The translations under genes and the position numbers were made by a program. From contig NZ_LR824569.1 in assembly GCF_903969135.1 (NCBI RefSeq), forward strand, positions 2,294,001 through 2,358,000: a stretch of 64,000 bases of DNA, read 5' to 3'. The first letter of the stretch is position 1. Every line of letters starts with the position of its first letter. Below, one piece after another: positions 44,261-54,096 of this stretch. Below the pieces are notes generated by a model that had not been told where the DNA came from, made no database searches, and saw nothing but the letters and a program-made list of their open reading frames with translations. The DNA comes from Chryseobacterium sp. JV274 (GTDB taxonomy: Bacteria; Bacteroidota; Bacteroidia; Flavobacteriales; Weeksellaceae).

Positions 44261-44383
44261 TTCTTCGGGGCAGGGTGAAATTCCCTACCGGCGGTTACAG
44301 TCCGCGACTCCTTTCTTATGAAGGGACTGATCTGGTGAAATTCCGGAACCGACAGTTAAAGTCTGGATGGGAGAAGAAAATGA
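44261..44383 (+). ncRNA. FMN riboswitch (RFN element)
   Basis: The conserved FMN aptamer is readable: GGGGCAGGGTGAAATTCCC, ACCGGCGGTTACAGTCCGCGA, a variable P arm with GACTCCTTTC..GAAGGGACTGA, CTGGTGAAATTCCGGAACCGACAGT (shown here in parts) and GTCTGGATGGGAGAAGAAA. It lies 92 nt before ribB, so FMN binding most likely lowers its expression. An imperfect AAGATTC/GATTCTT hairpin downstream may be the expression platform. Confidence 0.95.
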
Positions 44384-44474
44384 GATGACCAATAAGATTC
44401 CTTATGGATTCTTGTTGCGTTGTATTTCATTTCCATGTACCGAAGACTATTTTAACTTTTAAAAGTAAAATAAC

Positions 44475-45122
44475 ATGGAAAAATTATTAGAACAATTCGG
44501 AGCAACATCCAAAGAACGTGTAAAAAAAGCACTTTCAACTTTACAACAGGGAAAAGGTATTCTACTGGTAGATGATGAAAACCGCGAAAATGAAGGTGAT
44601 ATCATCTTTCCCGCTTCCACTATTACAGAACAGGATATGGCACTTCTGATCCGCGAATGCAGCGGCATCGTCTGCCTATGCATTTCTGAGGAAAAAAGCC
44701 GCCACCTCAACCTTCGTCCGATGGTGGAAAACAACAATTCAAAAAATCAAACCGCATTTACCATTTCCATTGAAGCCAGAGAAGGCGTGGAATCAGGTGT
44801 TTCAGCAAGAGATCGTGTAACAACGATCAGAACTGCCGTGGCAGCAGGTGCTCAGGCAGAGCATATTGCAAGTCCCGGACATGTTTTCCCTCTGATCGCC
44901 AGAAAAGACGGTGTATTTGAAAGACGCGGTCATACTGAAGGCAGCGTAGATCTTGTAAAAATGGCCAATCTGGGTGATGATGCCGTACTTTGTGAACTGA
45001 CAAATGAAGACGGTTCTATGGCAAGACTTCCTGAAATTGTGGACTTTGCTATCAAAAAAGGGATGAGCGTCGTGACCATCGAAGACATTTATGCTTACCG
45101 TAAAATGGTGATGAGCAATTAA
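44475..45122 (+). CDS. ribB: 3,4-dihydroxy-2-butanone-4-phosphate synthase (riboflavin)
   Basis: This 215-residue protein is the single-domain RibB. It shows [15 protein letters not shown] near residue 37 (acidic metal site) and [26 protein letters not shown] near residue 135 with catalytic His. It converts ribulose 5-phosphate to 3,4-dihydroxy-2-butanone 4-phosphate and formate for riboflavin. Length and absence of a GTP cyclohydrolase II domain set it apart from RibBA. It is controlled by the upstream FMN riboswitch and ends at a strong terminator. Confidence 0.95.
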   Translation: MEKLLEQFGATSKERVKKALSTLQQGKGILLVDDENRENEGDIIFPASTITEQDMALLIRECSGIVCLCISEEKSRHLNLRPMVENNNSKNQTAFTISIEAREGVESGVSARDRVTTIRTAVAAGAQAEHIASPGHVFPLIARKDGVFERRGHTEGSVDLVKMANLGDDAVLCELTNEDGSMARLPEIVDFAIKKGMSVVTIEDIYAYRKMVMSN

Positions 45123-45148
45123 ACTTAAATATTTTTAACGCACAGAGT

Positions 45149-45178
45149 CGCCTGCTGATATGATCAGCAGGCGTTTTT
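45149..45178 (+). terminator. ribB terminator
   Basis: CGCCTGCTGA and TCAGCAGGCG form a perfect 10-bp stem around TATGA, followed by TTTTT. Confidence 0.9.
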
Positions 45179-45259
45179 ATTAAAAATTTAATCAAAAACA
45201 AATAAATTTAACATTTTGATACTATTTTTTAATTATTTTTAACAAAAAAAATCTTGACT

Positions 45260-46261
45260 ATGAAAAAAACTTTACTCCTTTTATTAGGAGCTTCTGCAAT
45301 GTTTTCTGCGCAGATCACGCTTACAAAAGCAGCCAATGACCCTATTTCCGGAAACCTTGTCAATTACAATCATGTAACCGGAGTGGTAAACAACTCCGCA
45401 ACAGGAGCTAACGTTACATTTTCAAATGGAGGTCTTATCATGGGAGTTTCGTCAATAACGACTTATTCTACTCCTACTTCTACGGAAATATCGACTTTTC
45501 CAGGTTCAACTATTAAAATGGCAGATGGGGCAACAACTGTTTATTACAAAGCGTCTTCTACTAAACTGGAAATCACGGGAATTGTAAACCCACAGGCAAC
45601 TTTAAATTTTAACGTGGATAATGGGACCTATAATAGTTATCCATTGACCTACGGACCTGCCCAAAATGATACAGCCAAAGGAACTTTCTCATCGTCTTCT
45701 GCCAACGGATTGTTCAGCGGTACAATGGCTGCCATTGCTGATGCATATGGAACTCTGATTATAGGTAATCAAACATACAGTAATGTTCTTAGAGTAAAAT
45801 ACACACAGAACTTTAACCTATATGCATCTTTTGATATTATTTATGCCAACCCTATCGGAACAGTTACCAATACAGCCTATGCTTATTACGATGCTTCTCA
45901 CAGATATGCTTTGCTAAATTCTACAAGCGGAAATATCAGTGTTCCATTGTTAAGTATCAACCAGACAGTAGCCACTGCACTAGCTTTAAACGAAGCATTT
46001 CTGGCTACAAGCAGCAATGCAGTAAAAAAAGAAAACTTAGTGGTTTATCCTAACCCTGCACAGGACTTTATCGGTTTCAAAGGGAATACCGATAATTATT
46101 CCAAAGCAAATATTTACAGTCTGGACGGAAAACTGGTAAAAACATCAGATGTAAAATCCGGAAATATTCAAATCTCAGATCTTCCACCAGCGTCTTATTT
46201 CATTGAGATCAGTGGGAAAAATACTACAGAGACAAAGAATACAAAATTCATCAAGAAATAA
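45260..46261 (+). CDS. Secreted protein with T9SS type A sorting domain
   Basis: The protein has 333 residues from ATG 45260; a TTG two codons upstream is a less likely start. It has a signal peptide (LLLLLGASAMFSAQ). Residues up to about 250 are rich in Thr, Ser, Asn and Gly and look like a beta-structured passenger of unknown role. The last 75 residues (VVYPNPAQDFIGF, SLDGKLVKTSDVKSGN, LPPASYFIEISGK) are a T9SS sorting domain. It is exported to the surface or medium. Confidence 0.85.
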   Translation: MKKTLLLLLGASAMFSAQITLTKAANDPISGNLVNYNHVTGVVNNSATGANVTFSNGGLIMGVSSITTYSTPTSTEISTFPGSTIKMADGATTVYYKASSTKLEITGIVNPQATLNFNVDNGTYNSYPLTYGPAQNDTAKGTFSSSSANGLFSGTMAAIADAYGTLIIGNQTYSNVLRVKYTQNFNLYASFDIIYANPIGTVTNTAYAYYDASHRYALLNSTSGNISVPLLSINQTVATALALNEAFLATSSNAVKKENLVVYPNPAQDFIGFKGNTDNYSKANIYSLDGKLVKTSDVKSGNIQISDLPPASYFIEISGKNTTETKNTKFIKK

Positions 46262-46270
46262 TAAAAACAA

Positions 46271-46304
46271 AATCCCCGCTCCTACAAATGAGCGGGGATT
46301 TCTT
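46271..46304. terminator. Bidirectional terminator
   Basis: AATCCCCGCT and AGCGGGGATT form a perfect 10-bp stem; T tracts on both strands (TTTCTT forward, TTTTGTTTTT reverse) suit the two convergent genes. Confidence 0.85.
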
Positions 46305-46324
46305 ATTAACATTCAAAATTGCTT

Positions 46325-48409
46325 TTAAAAAGTAGCTGCAGGAGCTGTTTCGTTGTTAAGCTTCCGCTGAATCTCTGTCTTTTTCCCTTTAGAGAAATCA
46401 TAACTCAGTCCTAATACAAACATTGACTTATTATTCATAATCTGAGTATGAACTTTATAATCCACTAAGCTTTCCGGTAAACTTTTCGTTTTGTATTCTG
46501 AAGGCATCCCTATCCAGTACATGCCTGTGGAAAACGTCCAGTTCTTGTGTTTATAACTTACAAAAATATTATTCTGATTTTCGTTCGTGTTCAGGAAAGC
46601 TCCGCTAAGACTATACACCGGAATATTGAACTGATACTGAACTGAGAAGGATTTATATTCTGAGGAAAGCGAAAAATAATTTCCTAAATAATCATTCTTA
46701 ATCAGAGCACCAGTACTGGTTTTTACCGTTTCAGAAGTAGGCGTAATCACAGCTTTTATTACAAGCAGGCTATTCCCAAAAGGTTTATAAGATCCTGTAA
46801 GCTGCACTCCGTACCGCTGTCCGTTTTTTCCGTTTTCATAAGTCAGCGCATAACCTCCCAATATATCATCCTGAACATAATACTGATTGATTACCCTGTT
46901 GGTATATCGGTAAAATAAACCTGCATTAAAATCAAAGAACTTGTTATTAAAAGAATAGGTCAGGTTGTTAGAAAATACCTGCTGAGATTCTAAAAAGGGA
47001 TTTCCTCTTTGGACAATATTAGGAGCCAGCTGCACCACATTACTGCTCAAAGCATTACTCCATGGGCTTACCGGATTATAGCTAGCTGTAAAACGAAGAT
47101 TCTGATTGTTTTTAAGTTGATAGGCTAAAATAACCTTCGGAGTAAAAGTCCATTCATCAAAAGTATTCTCTGCACTTTTGTTGTGGATATTCGTTAGACC
47201 AGCTCCGATACGGTAGCTGAATTTATCAACTTTTCCTGCAAACTCTGTGTAAAAATACTGTTCCAAATAATTGACACTGTATTGAGAATATCCGGCAAGG
47301 TTATTCAGATCATTGGAAATAGAAGACCTTGAAATACGATATCCGGATGAAAGTTTTCCTGCCTTAAAATCATGAGTATGGGCAAGTTCTCCCACCAGGC
47401 TCGTTTGCTTTGCCTTTAAAATCATATCATTATCATATACCGAAAGTCCGGAACCTGTAATCCACTCCTTCGCTGTTTCTGAAGTATTGGTTGTATAATG
47501 AGAACCTACTACATTAATGCTCAGCTCATCTTTTTCACCAATCTTTTTGGAGTAATAAAGATCCAGCTTAGGAATCACATAATCTGAACCATTATTTTTA
47601 AACATTGCATGTTCTTCCTTCAGATCATCTTCACTAAAGGTACTCTGCCCCACTCCTTTTGAAAATCTGCTGAAAATATCCATATTCAGTTTGGCCTGAA
47701 AAGCATAATTATCAGGAACAAGTCTCGTATAGCGTAAAGCAACATTCTGGAAAGTATACCCGAAATGATCTTTCCTGTTTTCATCAGAACGATAATGCTT
47801 TCCGTTCAGCTGGTAATCATAAATACTGTTTACTCTTCGGTCATCATAATCCCTCAGGTTCAGAGAATATTCAAGCCCAAAATTATTTTTCCCTTTTGTA
47901 TAATTCGCATAGGCAGAACCATTCACAAATCCTGTATTCAAAGCCGTGGAAACATCTGCCCCGAACACATATCCTGTTTCTGTGGATCTTGTCAGAATAT
48001 TAACTACAGTATCTGCCCTTGTTGCCCATCTTGCCGGCGGAATATCATAATACTCAACTTTCACAACCTCACTGGGTGCAACACTTCTGATCTGCATATC
48101 TGTAGCTTCAATCCCGTTGATCAAAAACAGTGTAGTTCCTCCCTTAGTGCTGGTAATGGTATTCGCTACCGGATCCAGCTGCAATTCCGGAAGGGTACGA
48201 AGCAGATCTTTTGCATAGCGTGCTCTTTCCAATGCTTCTTTATCAAAAGTATAAACGGCCTTATCAGCAAACTGTTTTTTACGTTGTGATTTTAAAATAA
48301 CTTCCTGAATTTCTTTTGTTGCTGCAACATCGGCTGTATCATTTTTCTTCTCCTGGGCAAAAACAAAAGTTCCGCAAAGAAAGAATATGGTATAAATAGT
48401 TTTTTTCAT
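46325..48409 (-). CDS. TonB-plug outer membrane beta-barrel protein
   Basis: This 694-residue protein has a signal peptide (MKKTIYTIFFLCGTFVFAQ), a short linker and a plug domain (about 30-130: IQEVILKSQRKKQFADKAVYTFDKEALERARYAKDLLRTLPEL, given here for position). The barrel follows to the C-terminal aromatic. This is the outer membrane beta-barrel family close to TonB-dependent receptors, lacking the usual carboxypeptidase-like N-terminal domain. Substrate unknown. It is divergent from an outer membrane protein gene with 167 bp between starts. Confidence 0.88.
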   Translation of the reverse strand: MKKTIYTIFFLCGTFVFAQEKKNDTADVAATKEIQEVILKSQRKKQFADKAVYTFDKEALERARYAKDLLRTLPELQLDPVANTITSTKGGTTLFLINGIEATDMQIRSVAPSEVVKVEYYDIPPARWATRADTVVNILTRSTETGYVFGADVSTALNTGFVNGSAYANYTKGKNNFGLEYSLNLRDYDDRRVNSIYDYQLNGKHYRSDENRKDHFGYTFQNVALRYTRLVPDNYAFQAKLNMDIFSRFSKGVGQSTFSEDDLKEEHAMFKNNGSDYVIPKLDLYYSKKIGEKDELSINVVGSHYTTNTSETAKEWITGSGLSVYDNDMILKAKQTSLVGELAHTHDFKAGKLSSGYRISRSSISNDLNNLAGYSQYSVNYLEQYFYTEFAGKVDKFSYRIGAGLTNIHNKSAENTFDEWTFTPKVILAYQLKNNQNLRFTASYNPVSPWSNALSSNVVQLAPNIVQRGNPFLESQQVFSNNLTYSFNNKFFDFNAGLFYRYTNRVINQYYVQDDILGGYALTYENGKNGQRYGVQLTGSYKPFGNSLLVIKAVITPTSETVKTSTGALIKNDYLGNYFSLSSEYKSFSVQYQFNIPVYSLSGAFLNTNENQNNIFVSYKHKNWTFSTGMYWIGMPSEYKTKSLPESLVDYKVHTQIMNNKSMFVLGLSYDFSKGKKTEIQRKLNNETAPAATF

Positions 48410-48576
48410 ATCAAAAGATGAATTATACTATTAGGACAATCAATTCCCGATGTGTATTACATTGATGATGGCTAATATTCAGGATTTAACAATAATTTTT
48501 CTTTAAATTCTAATTATTATGTTAAATACAGCCCGTTTTTTGCTGGTATTATTTAACATCACAAAATAGTAAAGTC

Positions 48577-49329
48577 ATGAAAAAAGCATTCATATTAATT
48601 CCGTGCTTTCTTTTTTCAGTATTAGGAGCTCAGGAAGCCCAAAACAGTTCGGCAGAAAAGATGAATATCATCAAGACCAATGTTACAGCCTATGCTTTCA
48701 GAAACATTAACCTGTCTTATGAGCGGGTCATCAACCAATGGCTTTCGGTAAACATAGGTTTCGGAACAATGCCTGAAGGGAAAGTACCATTCATCAATGC
48801 CTTTCTGAAAGATGAAGATGAGAAAAGATTTCAAAATCTTAGGGTAAAAGCTACCAACTTCACCATAGAACCCAGATTTTATATCGGTAAAGGCTATGGA
48901 AAAGGATTTTATTTTGCACCTTATTATCGGTATTCAAGTGTCACTTCCAATACTTTTGATTTTTATTATGATTATAATGGCCCAAATGGAATTGCCTATC
49001 AAATTCCCCTTAAAGGCCAGGGAGATACCAAAGGAAACAGTGGAGGTCTGATGGTTGGTGTACAATTCTTTCTCACCAGAAGTCAAAATCTTGTTCTCGA
49101 TTTCTGGATTGCTGGCGCTCACTACGGAAGCGGAAAAGGTGATTTTATAATGACCTCAGATTATGCATTGACTCCGGATATGCAGGCTCAATTAAAAAAA
49201 GAAATAGAAAATCTGGATATTCCTTTTGTAGATTACACCGTGGAAACCAACGCCAATGGAGCCAAAATAAAAGTGGACGGTCCATGGGCAGGCTTCAGAA
49301 GCGGACTTTCTATCGGGTACAGATTTTAA
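48577..49329 (+). CDS. Outer membrane beta-barrel protein (DUF3575-like)
   Basis: This 250-residue protein has a signal peptide (LIPCFLFSVLGAQ) and a short barrel: VTAYAFRNINLSYERVINQWLSVNIGFG, FTIEPRFYIG and the end WAGFRSGLSIGYRF with terminal Phe for barrel assembly. It is similar to DUF3575 proteins of Bacteroidota. Function unknown. Confidence 0.8.
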   Translation: MKKAFILIPCFLFSVLGAQEAQNSSAEKMNIIKTNVTAYAFRNINLSYERVINQWLSVNIGFGTMPEGKVPFINAFLKDEDEKRFQNLRVKATNFTIEPRFYIGKGYGKGFYFAPYYRYSSVTSNTFDFYYDYNGPNGIAYQIPLKGQGDTKGNSGGLMVGVQFFLTRSQNLVLDFWIAGAHYGSGKGDFIMTSDYALTPDMQAQLKKEIENLDIPFVDYTVETNANGAKIKVDGPWAGFRSGLSIGYRF

Positions 49330-49350
49330 AAACATACAACTTATACTAAT

Positions 49351-49382
49351 AACCGTTCTGATATCAGAACGGTTTATTTTTT
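49351..49382 (+). terminator. Rho-independent terminator
   Basis: AACCGTTCTG and CAGAACGGTT form a perfect 10-bp stem around ATAT, followed by TATTTTTTTC. Confidence 0.9.
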
Positions 49383-49435
49383 TCTGAAATTTGTATCTTG
49401 GATGTCAAAAAACTTGTCTGAAACAATAATAATTT

Positions 49436-50728
49436 ATGAATACATCCTCTATCACTACCGGTCAAAGAATCAAAGCCATCATAGGCGGATCTATAGGAAA
49501 TCTTGTAGAATGGTATGATTGGTATGCCTATGCTGCATTTGCTATTTATTTTTCACATTCATTTTTCCCGGATTCTGACCTGAATGCACAGCTGATGAAT
49601 ACGGCAGGAATATTTGCAGTAGGTTTTCTGATGCGTCCCATTGGAGGCTGGATATTCGGAAGTATTGCGGACAAGATCGGAAGAAAAAAGGCGATGACAC
49701 TTTCTGTATTACTGATGTCCTTCGGATCTCTGCTGATTGCCCTTACTCCTACCTATAAAACCATCGGAATCCTGGCTCCTGCTTTGTTACTGGTCGCCAG
49801 ATTATTGCAGGGTTTGAGTGTGGGAGGAGAATACGGAGTTTCTGCCACTTACCTCAGCGAAATGGCATCGGAAGATAAAAGGGGATTTTATTCTAGCTTT
49901 CAGTATGTAACTCTGATCGGTGGTCAGCTGATTGCATTGGGAATACAGCTGATCTTACAGAAACTTCTTTTAACAGAGGCCCAGCTTGAAGAATGGGGAT
50001 GGAGAATTCCTTTTGTTATTGGAGCATTACTTTCTGTTATCGCTTTATACTTAAGAGCCAATCTTCATGAAACCGAAGCATTTGAGAATAAAAAAGAACT
50101 TAGTGAAAAGAAAAAAGGAACGGTAACAGAACTTCTCAAGCATCCCAAAGCTCTGCTTACGGTAATTGGGCTGACATTAGGGGGAACTCTTGCGTTTTAC
50201 ACTTATACCACTTATATGCAAAAGTTCCTGGTGAACACCGTTCATCTGACTAAAGAGCAATCTACCCTTATTTCATTTATTTCATTATTTATATTTGCCT
50301 GCCTGCAGCCTGTTTTTGGAGCGTTATCTGATAAAATCGGAAGAAGACCGCTTCTTTTAGGCTTTGGAATTTTGGGAACGTTATTCACTGTACCTCTTCT
50401 CACCGCTTTAAGTACCACAACTTCAATGTGGACCGCATTTTTCCTGATTATGGCATCCCTGATCATTGTCAGCGGGTACACCTCCATTAATGCCGTTGTA
50501 AAAGCAGAACTTTTCCCTTCTGAGATCAGGGCGCTGGGCGTAGGACTTCCCTATGCACTCACAGTAGCTATTTTCGGAGGAACAGCAGAATATATTGCCC
50601 TATGGTTTAAACAGACAGGAACAGAAAGTTATTTCTACTGGTATATTACTGGATGTATTTTATTTTCCCTGATCGTTTATGCCGGAATGAAGGATACAAA
50701 AGAAACTTCTACCCTCGATAAAGACTAA
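49436..50728 (+). CDS. MFS transporter of the MHS family (KgtP-like)
   Basis: This 430-residue protein has 12 membrane helices. The start GSIGNLVEWYDWYAYAAFAIYF and the loop GSIADKIGRKKAM are typical of metabolite:H+ symporters of the KgtP/ShiA group, as is RLLQGLSVGGEYG in TM4. The likely substrate is 2-oxoglutarate or a related acid, but this cannot be fixed by sequence. Single-gene unit with terminator. Confidence 0.9.
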   Translation: MNTSSITTGQRIKAIIGGSIGNLVEWYDWYAYAAFAIYFSHSFFPDSDLNAQLMNTAGIFAVGFLMRPIGGWIFGSIADKIGRKKAMTLSVLLMSFGSLLIALTPTYKTIGILAPALLLVARLLQGLSVGGEYGVSATYLSEMASEDKRGFYSSFQYVTLIGGQLIALGIQLILQKLLLTEAQLEEWGWRIPFVIGALLSVIALYLRANLHETEAFENKKELSEKKKGTVTELLKHPKALLTVIGLTLGGTLAFYTYTTYMQKFLVNTVHLTKEQSTLISFISLFIFACLQPVFGALSDKIGRRPLLLGFGILGTLFTVPLLTALSTTTSMWTAFFLIMASLIIVSGYTSINAVVKAELFPSEIRALGVGLPYALTVAIFGGTAEYIALWFKQTGTESYFYWYITGCILFSLIVYAGMKDTKETSTLDKD

Positions 50729-50750
50729 TATTATACCGCTTTATAAAAAC

Positions 50751-50783
50751 TGTGCGCCGCAGATTCTCTGCGGCGCACTTTCT
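50751..50783 (+). terminator. Rho-independent terminator
   Basis: GTGCGCCGCAGA and TCTGCGGCGCAC form a perfect 12-bp GC-rich stem around TTC, followed by TTTCTATTTCTT. Confidence 0.9.
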
Positions 50784-50788
50784 ATTTC

Positions 50789-51004
50789 TTAATGATAGGC
50801 TTGCTTAAATTTTTCAATCATATTGTCCAGATTATGACGCTGAACATAGATACTTTTTACCTCTTCATACCTCGGCGATTTATAGAAAACCTCGTGGAAA
50901 TCCATACTTCCGTTTCCTACTTTTACAACTTTCTGTACTTCGATATTTAACTTTTTCAATTCGTCTCTGAAGACTTTAAATTCATCTTGGATACTATTAT
51001 TCAT
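50789..51004 (-). CDS. Small protein of unknown function
   Basis: This 71-residue protein is charged and probably helical-beta (MNNSIQDEFKVFRDELKKLN, MDFHEVFYKSPRYEEVK). No signal peptide. It ends close to the MFS terminator. Conserved-looking but unnamed. Confidence 0.6.
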   Translation of the reverse strand: MNNSIQDEFKVFRDELKKLNIEVQKVVKVGNGSMDFHEVFYKSPRYEEVKSIYVQRHNLDNMIEKFKQAYH

Positions 51005-51224
51005 TAATATTTTAAGTTTTTTAGTTAAAAATTACATGTACCCCCTTTGAATATCAGGGGTAACCTCTTAAATTCCGAATAAAGTTAGTAAATTTATCGA
51101 CACAAAATAACACTTTGACAACATTTTATTGTTTTTTTTACAAACAGTCCGTAAACTTTTATCTTATTAATGCATATTCCGTATTTTTAGATCATCAAAA
51201 AATCACAAAAACTTTATACAAACC

Positions 51225-51899
51225 ATGAATATTAAAGCATTTTTCACTTTATTCTTTTTAACACTGCTTACTTTCCTGTCTGCACAAAAAATGGAATTTA
51301 AGGCACCTGATTATTCTTTAATTCAAAAAAATATTGAGGATAAAAACTCAGAGTTCTATTATCCGAAGCTTTTAAAAAGATTAAAACAGAATGATACGCT
51401 CCTTACAAGCAGCCAATACCGTCACCTTTACTTCGGTTATACCTTTCAAAAGGAGTATCAGCCCTATAAAATCGGGAAGAAGGCTGAAGAGGTTTCCAAA
51501 TATTATCGTGGGGAAGGCATTTCACAAAAAGATCTTTCCAAAGGAATACAGCTATTTCTGGATGCTTTAGATGAAAACCCGCTGGATCTTCGTGCCATGA
51601 ATTATCTTGCGTATCTGTATCATTTAAATAAAGACGACGCCACTGCTGAAAAAATCGCTGGGAATTTCCACGGATTATTAAACGCTATCCTCACTTCAGG
51701 TGATGGATTGAAATGTGAGACGGGGTTTCACGTTATTTCTGTTACTGATGAATATGTACTTTTGAACAGGTTCCAAATGGAAACTAAGGCACAAAGCCAT
51801 AATGGAAAATGTGATTATCAGGAATTTGAAAAAGACAAATACAAAATCCCGGGATTTTATTTTGATATCAGTAGATTTTATGGGAAAATATTAGATTAA
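51225..51899 (+). CDS. Secreted DUF4919-family protein
   Basis: This 224-residue protein has a signal peptide (LTLLTFLSAQ). KAPDYSLIQKNIEDKNSEFYYPKLLKRL, LLTSSQYRHLYFGYTFQKEY and NPLDLRAMNYLAYLYHLNKD fit DUF4919 with TPR-like helices. Function unknown, periplasmic or surface. Confidence 0.85.
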   Translation: MNIKAFFTLFFLTLLTFLSAQKMEFKAPDYSLIQKNIEDKNSEFYYPKLLKRLKQNDTLLTSSQYRHLYFGYTFQKEYQPYKIGKKAEEVSKYYRGEGISQKDLSKGIQLFLDALDENPLDLRAMNYLAYLYHLNKDDATAEKIAGNFHGLLNAILTSGDGLKCETGFHVISVTDEYVLLNRFQMETKAQSHNGKCDYQEFEKDKYKIPGFYFDISRFYGKILD

Positions 51900-51909
51900 T
51901 CTGTTCTAA

Positions 51910-52407
51910 TCAGGGCTTAATATACTGATATTCAATTTCATTATCAGGCAGATCTGCAACTTTTATAAAGTTCAGCCGATTCATTAATTTTATTGCGCCT
52001 TCATTATCATTAGAAGTGATTGCTCCTACCTGAGCGAGCTTTATAGTCTCCAGCCCAAATTGTACAGCCAATTTAATTGCTTGTGTCATATATCCCTTCC
52101 CATAATACTGCGGAAGAAGCACACAGCCTAGCTCTCCCACGCCTTGATCCAGTCCTCTATAATATCCACAAGTTCCTACAATTTTATTGGAAACCTTATC
52201 TGCTATTCCCCAATGTATAGAATCTCCTTTATCATAATCAGCATTAATCTTATCTTGCATTGCTACTGCTTCAGTTATACCCACAGCAGCTACTGCATCA
52301 TAATATGAAATCGAAATAATATCAAAGACATCGGCGGGTTCGATTTTTCTTAATATAATATTTTCTCCGATTATTGTAGGGAAATCTGTGTATGGTGGTA
52401 AATTCAT
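51910..52407 (-). CDS. GNAT N-acetyltransferase (RimJ/RimL type)
   Basis: This 165-residue protein shows ENIILRKIEPADVFDI at the start and the acetyl-CoA motif GELGCVLLPQYYGKGYMTQAI followed by NEGAIKLMNRLNF. It acetylates an amino group of a protein or small molecule. The substrate is not known. It is convergent with the DUF4919 gene. Confidence 0.9.
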   Translation of the reverse strand: MNLPPYTDFPTIIGENIILRKIEPADVFDIISISYYDAVAAVGITEAVAMQDKINADYDKGDSIHWGIADKVSNKIVGTCGYYRGLDQGVGELGCVLLPQYYGKGYMTQAIKLAVQFGLETIKLAQVGAITSNDNEGAIKLMNRLNFIKVADLPDNEIEYQYIKP

Positions 52408-52774
52408 CTTTTACAAATTTATTGATCACGGATGTCATTCTAAATCAATTTTTTTTTAGAAGTAGTTTTGGGTTCTTATTTTATTGATACTAAAGTTCCC
52501 GATTCAACAAGTTTACCAAATCCATCCATATTCTGTAAATATAGGGCAAAATGTTTATTTTTAAAGATTTCATTTCATATCTCTTACAGCTTTTATAATT
52601 GGCATAATCAAAGTATCTTGCTGGTAAACACCAATCAATTACACACCTGTAAATCACTCATTATAAGCATTCTATTAATTTTTTATTTTTTTTCAGAAAA
52701 AAAATGAAATTTTGTGTAACATTTTAAAAGGGTTCGTCTCTAAAAGACAAATAAACCTTAAAACTTTAGAAATC
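52408..52774 (+). promoter_or_regulatory. Non-coding gap with candidate ECF sigma promoter
   Basis: This 367-bp AT-rich gap holds no convincing gene. TGTAAC (52715-52720), 14 nt and CGTCTC (52735-52740) resemble the promoters that Bacteroidota ECF sigma factors recognise, and lie 34 nt before the hydrolase start. The operon ends with an ECF sigma gene, so self-control is likely. The -35/-10 spacing is a little shorter than the usual 16 nt, so this is tentative. Confidence 0.5.
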
Positions 52775-53626
52775 ATGAAAAAATTCACATTCCTTCTTGT
52801 TATCATGTTATTTTTCTTAGCGGTATGCAATATATTCGGTCAGGAAACAGTGTATCCGTTTGAAGTAAAGAAAACCGGAAAAGGAAATCAGTCTTTACTA
52901 TTTATTCCAGGGTTTGCTTCTTCTGGAGACATATGGAACGAAACGACTGCAAAATTTGAAAAAAACTTCACTTGCTATACTTTAACGATGGCTGGATTTG
53001 CGGGAACAAAACCACAGGCAGACGCCAGCTTTAAAGATTGGGAAAAAGGGATTGCTGCTTATATAAAGAATAATAAAATTGACAAACCTATTATCATCGG
53101 ACACAGTATGGGAGGCGGTCTTGCCCTGGCTATTGCCGCAGATTATCCTGAGCTGGCAGGAAAAATCGTCATTGTAGACACACTTCCTTGCCTGGCTGCA
53201 ATATCTGATCCTAATTTTACGTCTAAAGAAAATAATGACTGTTCCTCTACCATTACTCAATTGACCGCGATGAGCGATGATCAGTTCCGCAAAATGCAGA
53301 CACAGACTATGCCGCGTCTTCTGGCAGATACTTCTATGCTGGAAACGGTGATCAACTGGAGCATGAAATCTGACCGAAAAACATTCGCTAAAATGTACTG
53401 CGATTTTTCTAATACTGATCTGAGAGATAAAATAAAAAATATACAATGTCCCTCTCTTATTCTTCTGGAATCATTTTTTGCCAATCTGAAACCTACTATT
53501 GAAGGCCAGTACAAAAATTTAAAAAATGCCAATATGCAGTATGCTTCAAAAGGATTACACTTCATCATGTACGATGATAAGGATTGGTACTTTACTCAGC
53601 TTACTCACTTTTTATCTGCGAAATAA
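52775..53626 (+). CDS. Exported alpha/beta hydrolase
   Basis: The protein has 283 residues from ATG 52775 (signal peptide FLLVIMLFFLAVCNIFGQ). It shows the fold's oxyanion region LLFIPGFASSG, the nucleophile elbow GHSMGG with Ser111 and a His at the C-terminal end (GLHFIMYDD). It is probably a periplasmic or surface esterase or lipase. The stop codon overlaps the sigma factor start by one base (TAATG), which shows coupling. Confidence 0.88.
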   Translation: MKKFTFLLVIMLFFLAVCNIFGQETVYPFEVKKTGKGNQSLLFIPGFASSGDIWNETTAKFEKNFTCYTLTMAGFAGTKPQADASFKDWEKGIAAYIKNNKIDKPIIIGHSMGGGLALAIAADYPELAGKIVIVDTLPCLAAISDPNFTSKENNDCSSTITQLTAMSDDQFRKMQTQTMPRLLADTSMLETVINWSMKSDRKTFAKMYCDFSNTDLRDKIKNIQCPSLILLESFFANLKPTIEGQYKNLKNANMQYASKGLHFIMYDDKDWYFTQLTHFLSAK

Positions 53627-54096
53627 TGGCTTTTGAAGAGATATACGAACTCTACTGGCAAAGGATATTCCGTCTGTGTATGGGATATGTGAATGATCCT
53701 GATCTCGCTCAGGACCTTGCCCAGGAAACATTTATCATTGTATGGCAGCAGCTTCCGAAATTCAGAAATGAATCCAGCATAGGAACATGGATCTTCAGAA
53801 TTGCTTCTAATAACTGCCTTCGACAGATTGAAAAGGAAAAGAAATTTACCAAAACCGATCTGCCTATTAATCTGGAAGAAAAAAAGCAGGAATCTATGGA
53901 ACCTCAGATACAAATGCTGTATCAGTTTATTTCGGAGTTGCCGGAAACGGACAGGATTATTATTTCATTGGAGCTTGAAGAGGTAAAACAGGCTGAAATA
54001 GCACATATCGTAGGGCTTTCAGAATCCAACATACGGGTGAAAATTCACAGGATAAAAGAAAAATTAACACAAAAGTTTAGAGAAAATGGATACTAA
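53626..54096 (+). CDS. ECF-type RNA polymerase sigma factor
   Basis: The protein has 156 residues from ATG 53626. Region 2 is FEEIYELYWQRIFRLCMGYV and DLAQDLAQETFIIVWQQLPKF; region 4 is LPETDRIIISLELEEVKQAEIAHIVGLSESNIRVKIHRIKEKL. It is a sigma-70 ECF factor. It overlaps the hydrolase before it by 1 bp and the membrane protein after it by 11 bp. The latter is a candidate anti-sigma factor. Confidence 0.92.
   Translation: MAFEEIYELYWQRIFRLCMGYVNDPDLAQDLAQETFIIVWQQLPKFRNESSIGTWIFRIASNNCLRQIEKEKKFTKTDLPINLEEKKQESMEPQIQMLYQFISELPETDRIIISLELEEVKQAEIAHIVGLSESNIRVKIHRIKEKLTQKFRENGY

Noticed and set aside
52468..52707. 80-codon plus-strand frame before the ECF operon
   Set aside because: Low-complexity AT-rich composition, no family pattern, and it overlaps the candidate ECF promoter area; more likely non-coding.
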